A model generated the notes under the pieces. The model was not told the origin of the DNA and did not search any database. It saw only the letters and a list, made by a program, of their open reading frames with translations. A stretch of 64,000 nucleotides of DNA from positions 5,680,501-5,744,500 of the forward strand of contig NZ_CP034451.1 in NCBI RefSeq assembly GCF_003952525.1, given 5' to 3'. This document shows positions 61,594-64,000 of the stretch, piece after piece (positions within the stretch are counted from its first letter, which is position 1; every line of letters begins with the position of its first letter). Position numbers and translations under genes: made by a program. Source of the DNA: Mesorhizobium sp. M3A.F.Ca.ET.080.04.2.1. Lineage in GTDB: Bacteria; Pseudomonadota; Alphaproteobacteria; Rhizobiales; Rhizobiaceae.

Positions 61594-63072
61594 TCAGTCC
61601 GTCCACTTCACTTTGGTGAGGTCGTTGGCCTGGATCGGCGCGTTCTCCCAAAGGCCTTGCAGCTTGGCATCCCAGACGCCGACCTTGGGCAGTTCGTAGA
61701 GGAAGCCAACGACGGCGTCGTCGGCCAGGATCTTCTGGGCTTCGGCGTACAACTGCTTCCGCTTCGCCTCGTCCGAGGTGAGATTGAGGTCGGCGATGAC
61801 CTTGTCGAAGGCCGGGTTGTCGTAGTTGAAGTAGTAGTCCTTGCGTGAATAGATATCGATGTCGTTCGGCTCGGTATGGGAGACGATGGTCAGGTCATAG
61901 TCCTTCTTGGTGAAGACCTGATCCAGCCACTGCGCCCATTCGACTGGGATGATCTCCAGATCGATGCCGACGTCGCGCAGTTCGGATGCAATGATTTCGC
62001 CGCCGAGCCTGGCATAGGAAGGCGGCGGCAGCTTCAGCGTCGCCTTGATACCGTTCTCGAGGCCAGCCTCTTTCAGCAGTTCCTTGGCTTTGGCGACGTC
62101 GTGCGGATAGCGGCCGGTGAGGTCGACATAGTATTTGTTGGCCGGCGACATGTGCGAGCCGATCGGCAGACCAAGGCCGGCCGAAGCGCCGTCGATGATG
62201 GCCTTGCGGTCTAGCGCGTAGGAGATCGCCTGCCTGACCTCAAGCTTGTCGAAGGGCGCTTTCTTGTTGTTGATCGACAGGATCGTCTCGCCCTCGGTCG
62301 AACCGATCACCACATGGAAGCGCGGATCGTCCTTGACCTGGGAAACGCTGTCGGGATCGAAGAACGGGAAAGCCTGGATGTCGCCGGAAAGAAGCGCCGG
62401 CACGGCGGCGGCGGCGTCCGGGACGATGCGGAACTCGACCTTGTCGAGCGAGACGGGGGCGCCCCAATAGCTGTCAGACTTCACCAGCGTGATCGACGAG
62501 CCCTTGGCCCAGGCCTGGAACTTGAACGGGCCGGTGCCGATCGGCTTTTCCTTGTTGGTATCGGCAGATTTCGGCGACACCATCACCGCGTCGCCCCAGC
62601 CCATATTGTAGAGGAAGGAGCCTTGCGGGTTCTTCAGCGTAACCTTCACGGTCGCCGGATCGACCACGTCGACCTTGTCGATTGCCGCGAACAGGCCTTT
62701 TTGCGCGTTGACGGAGTTGTCCGCGCGGGCACGGTCGAGCGAGAATTTCACGTCGTCGGCGCTGAAGTCGGAGCCGTCGTGAAACTTCACGCCGGTGTGC
62801 AGCTTGAAGGTGTAGACCTTGCCGTCGTCCGAGATCGTCCAGCTTTCGGCAAGGTCGGGCAGCACCTCGCCGTTCGGGCCGATACGGGTAAGCCCTTCGA
62901 AGACATTGGCGTAGAGCACCTCGTCGATCGCCGCCGCGGCACCCGCGGTCGGATCGAGATGCGGAGGCTCCAGCGGAATGCCGATGACGAGGTCGGTGCG
63001 CGCGGCAAATGCCGAGGTGGCGGCAGCGAATGACAGCACGGTTGCGGCCAGAATGGTCTTCCACAGTTTCAT
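61594..63072 (-). CDS. ABC substrate-binding protein, DppA/family 5
   Basis: 492 residues with a signal peptide (MKLWKTILAATVLSFAAATSAFA) and the family 5 pattern IGIPLEPPHLDPTAGAAAAI, DLAESWTISDDGKVYTFKL, FHDGSDFSADDVKFSLDRA, and the C-terminal LPKVGVWDAKLQG. Periplasmic binding of a peptide-like ligand. Leads the permease/ATPase genes. Preceded on the same strand by the M20 hydrolase, which probably processes the ligand. Confidence 0.9.
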   Translation of the reverse strand: MKLWKTILAATVLSFAAATSAFAARTDLVIGIPLEPPHLDPTAGAAAAIDEVLYANVFEGLTRIGPNGEVLPDLAESWTISDDGKVYTFKLHTGVKFHDGSDFSADDVKFSLDRARADNSVNAQKGLFAAIDKVDVVDPATVKVTLKNPQGSFLYNMGWGDAVMVSPKSADTNKEKPIGTGPFKFQAWAKGSSITLVKSDSYWGAPVSLDKVEFRIVPDAAAAVPALLSGDIQAFPFFDPDSVSQVKDDPRFHVVIGSTEGETILSINNKKAPFDKLEVRQAISYALDRKAIIDGASAGLGLPIGSHMSPANKYYVDLTGRYPHDVAKAKELLKEAGLENGIKATLKLPPPSYARLGGEIIASELRDVGIDLEIIPVEWAQWLDQVFTKKDYDLTIVSHTEPNDIDIYSRKDYYFNYDNPAFDKVIADLNLTSDEAKRKQLYAEAQKILADDAVVGFLYELPKVGVWDAKLQGLWENAPIQANDLTKVKWTD

Positions 63073-63189
63073 CGCTGAACTCCCATGTGCTCAAGCCCGG
63101 CGGATAGAAGCGTGATTTGGCGCGCGAGTAAATTGCGTTTCGTGCTGCCGCGCCACGCTTGCGGGAATGTTTTCCCGTCGACGGCTCGA

Positions 63190-64000
63190 TCAGTCCGTCG
63201 TACCGCGCAGCAGCACATTGAGGCCGATCGCCATCACCTTGGCCGATTCCACCATATCGGCGATGCCCACCCATTCGTCGGGCCGATGGGCAAGATCGAG
63301 AATTCCGGGACCGTAGGCGATGCAGTCGTAGATATGGCCGATGCGAGCGACATGCTTCTGGTCATAGGTGCCGGGCGAGATGACATAGTGCGGCTCTCGG
63401 TCGAAGACCTCCATGATGCCCTGCGCCACGGCCTTGACCACCGGCGCGTCGCGCTCGGTCATCAGCGGCAGAACCTCCATCAGGTTGCGGATCTCGTAAT
63501 CGAACTTTTTTCGCTCGCGCTTCAGCCTTTCGAGGATGCCGGTGACTTCGCCCTTGACGGTGGCGAGGTCCTCTTCCAGCAGGAACCGGCGGTCGATGGT
63601 CAGCCGGCAGGAGTCGGGCACGTTGGGCGAGGGCAGCCCAGGCCGGAAGTCCTCGGTCTGTCCGCCATGAATGGAGTTGATGTTCATGGTCGAGCGCCGC
63701 GCTGCTTCGGGCACGACCGGCATGCGCGTCACCTTGCGGTCGAGCGCCGGGAACAGTTCATCCTCGAAGCCCTGCAGGACGGCGCCCATATGGCGCACGG
63801 CATTGTCGCCGAGGAACGGCATCGAGCCATGCGCGATCTCGCCCTTGGTCTCGATCTCGGCCCACCAGACGCCGCGATGGCCGAGGCAGATACGGTCCTT
63901 GTTCAGCGGCTCGGGGATGATGACGTGGTCGACCTTCGGCTTTGAGAAATAGCCGAGGTTCGCCAGATGCGCGACGCCGCCGAAGCCGCCGGACTCCTCA
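63190..64000 (-). CDS. M20 (ArgE/DapE-type) amidohydrolase, cut by window end
   Basis: At least 269 residues, the C-terminal part only; the frame is open to the last base. Visible: the Glu-Glu general-base motif EESGG at the window end, then CLGHRGVWWAEIETKGEIAHGSMPFLG, the dimerisation-domain GGQTEDFRPGLPSP, and YGPGILDLAHRPDEWVG with the late metal-ligand His. Metal-dependent removal of an acyl group from an amino acid or peptide. Upstream of the ABC binding-protein gene on the same strand. Confidence 0.85.
   Translation of the reverse strand, partial: EESGGFGGVAHLANLGYFSKPKVDHVIIPEPLNKDRICLGHRGVWWAEIETKGEIAHGSMPFLGDNAVRHMGAVLQGFEDELFPALDRKVTRMPVVPEAARRSTMNINSIHGGQTEDFRPGLPSPNVPDSCRLTIDRRFLLEEDLATVKGEVTGILERLKRERKKFDYEIRNLMEVLPLMTERDAPVVKAVAQGIMEVFDREPHYVISPGTYDQKHVARIGHIYDCIAYGPGILDLAHRPDEWVGIADMVESAKVMAIGLNVLLRGTTD

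Overview
The window looks like a chromosomal stretch of a GC-rich alphaproteobacterium of the order Rhizobiales, most likely Mesorhizobium or a close relative. The basis is the overall gene style (DUF1127 mini-proteins, a GlxA-type AraC regulator, bmt-type betaine:homocysteine methyltransferase, GcvT-fused flavin demethylases, RIME-like intergenic palindromes) and uniform base composition. No rRNA, tRNA, integrase, transposase or CRISPR array was seen.

Layout. 1-3.1 kb: a frameshifted MscS-type channel gene and a small exported protein. 3.3-11.2 kb: a tightly coupled seven-gene operon that starts with a HAD-UbiA fusion and a DprE1-like flavoenzyme, i.e. the first steps of polyprenyl-phospho-D-arabinose synthesis, followed by an SMR-type membrane protein, an extended SDR, a class III aminotransferase, a GT-C-like membrane protein and an FkbM methyltransferase. 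11.3-20 kb: a flavin/GcvT demethylase, a GlxA/AraC regulator, a LysR regulator, an esterase and small DUF1127-type genes. 20-31 kb: a corrinoid/tetrahydrofolate one-carbon cluster containing an RACo-like Fe-S corrinoid activator, methyl-THF:corrinoid methyltransferase, MetF plus MetV-like protein, DUF1638, a corrinoid protein, a non-pyrrolysine MttB-family methyltransferase and an 8-Cys ferredoxin-like protein. 31-35 kb: dienelactone hydrolase-like protein and an ECF sigma factor with a VWA/YfbK-type partner. 35-45 kb: bmt, an XRE regulator facing a fatty-acid desaturase, a PhnD-like binding protein, an M24 protein resembling DddP, a second GcvT flavin demethylase and a second MttB homologue. 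45-57 kb: two tandem MFS paralogues, a prolyl oligopeptidase, an omega-aminotransferase, valine-catabolic mmsB and acyl-CoA dehydrogenase, a DMSP-lyase-family cupin coupled to cobQ, and TauE. 57.5-64 kb: TerB and a dipeptide-type ABC operon led by an M20 hydrolase cut by the window edge.

Together, much of the window reads as a methylated-amine (probably glycine-betaine-type) one-carbon network: MttB homologues plus corrinoid protein could move a methyl group to THF, MetVF-type proteins could oxidise it, Bmt could move a methyl to homocysteine, the GcvT flavoproteins could oxidise the remaining N-methyls, and cobQ contributes to the corrinoid cofactor. A recurring TTTGCGAC element, present as a perfect 22-bp palindrome upstream of the GlxA-type regulator gene and as single copies upstream of most one-carbon transcription units, suggests one regulon. 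A separate GATATAAAGA palindrome precedes the methyl-THF:corrinoid methyltransferase and bmt, resembling SahR-type sites. The substrates of the MttB and GcvT proteins cannot be fixed from sequence alone.
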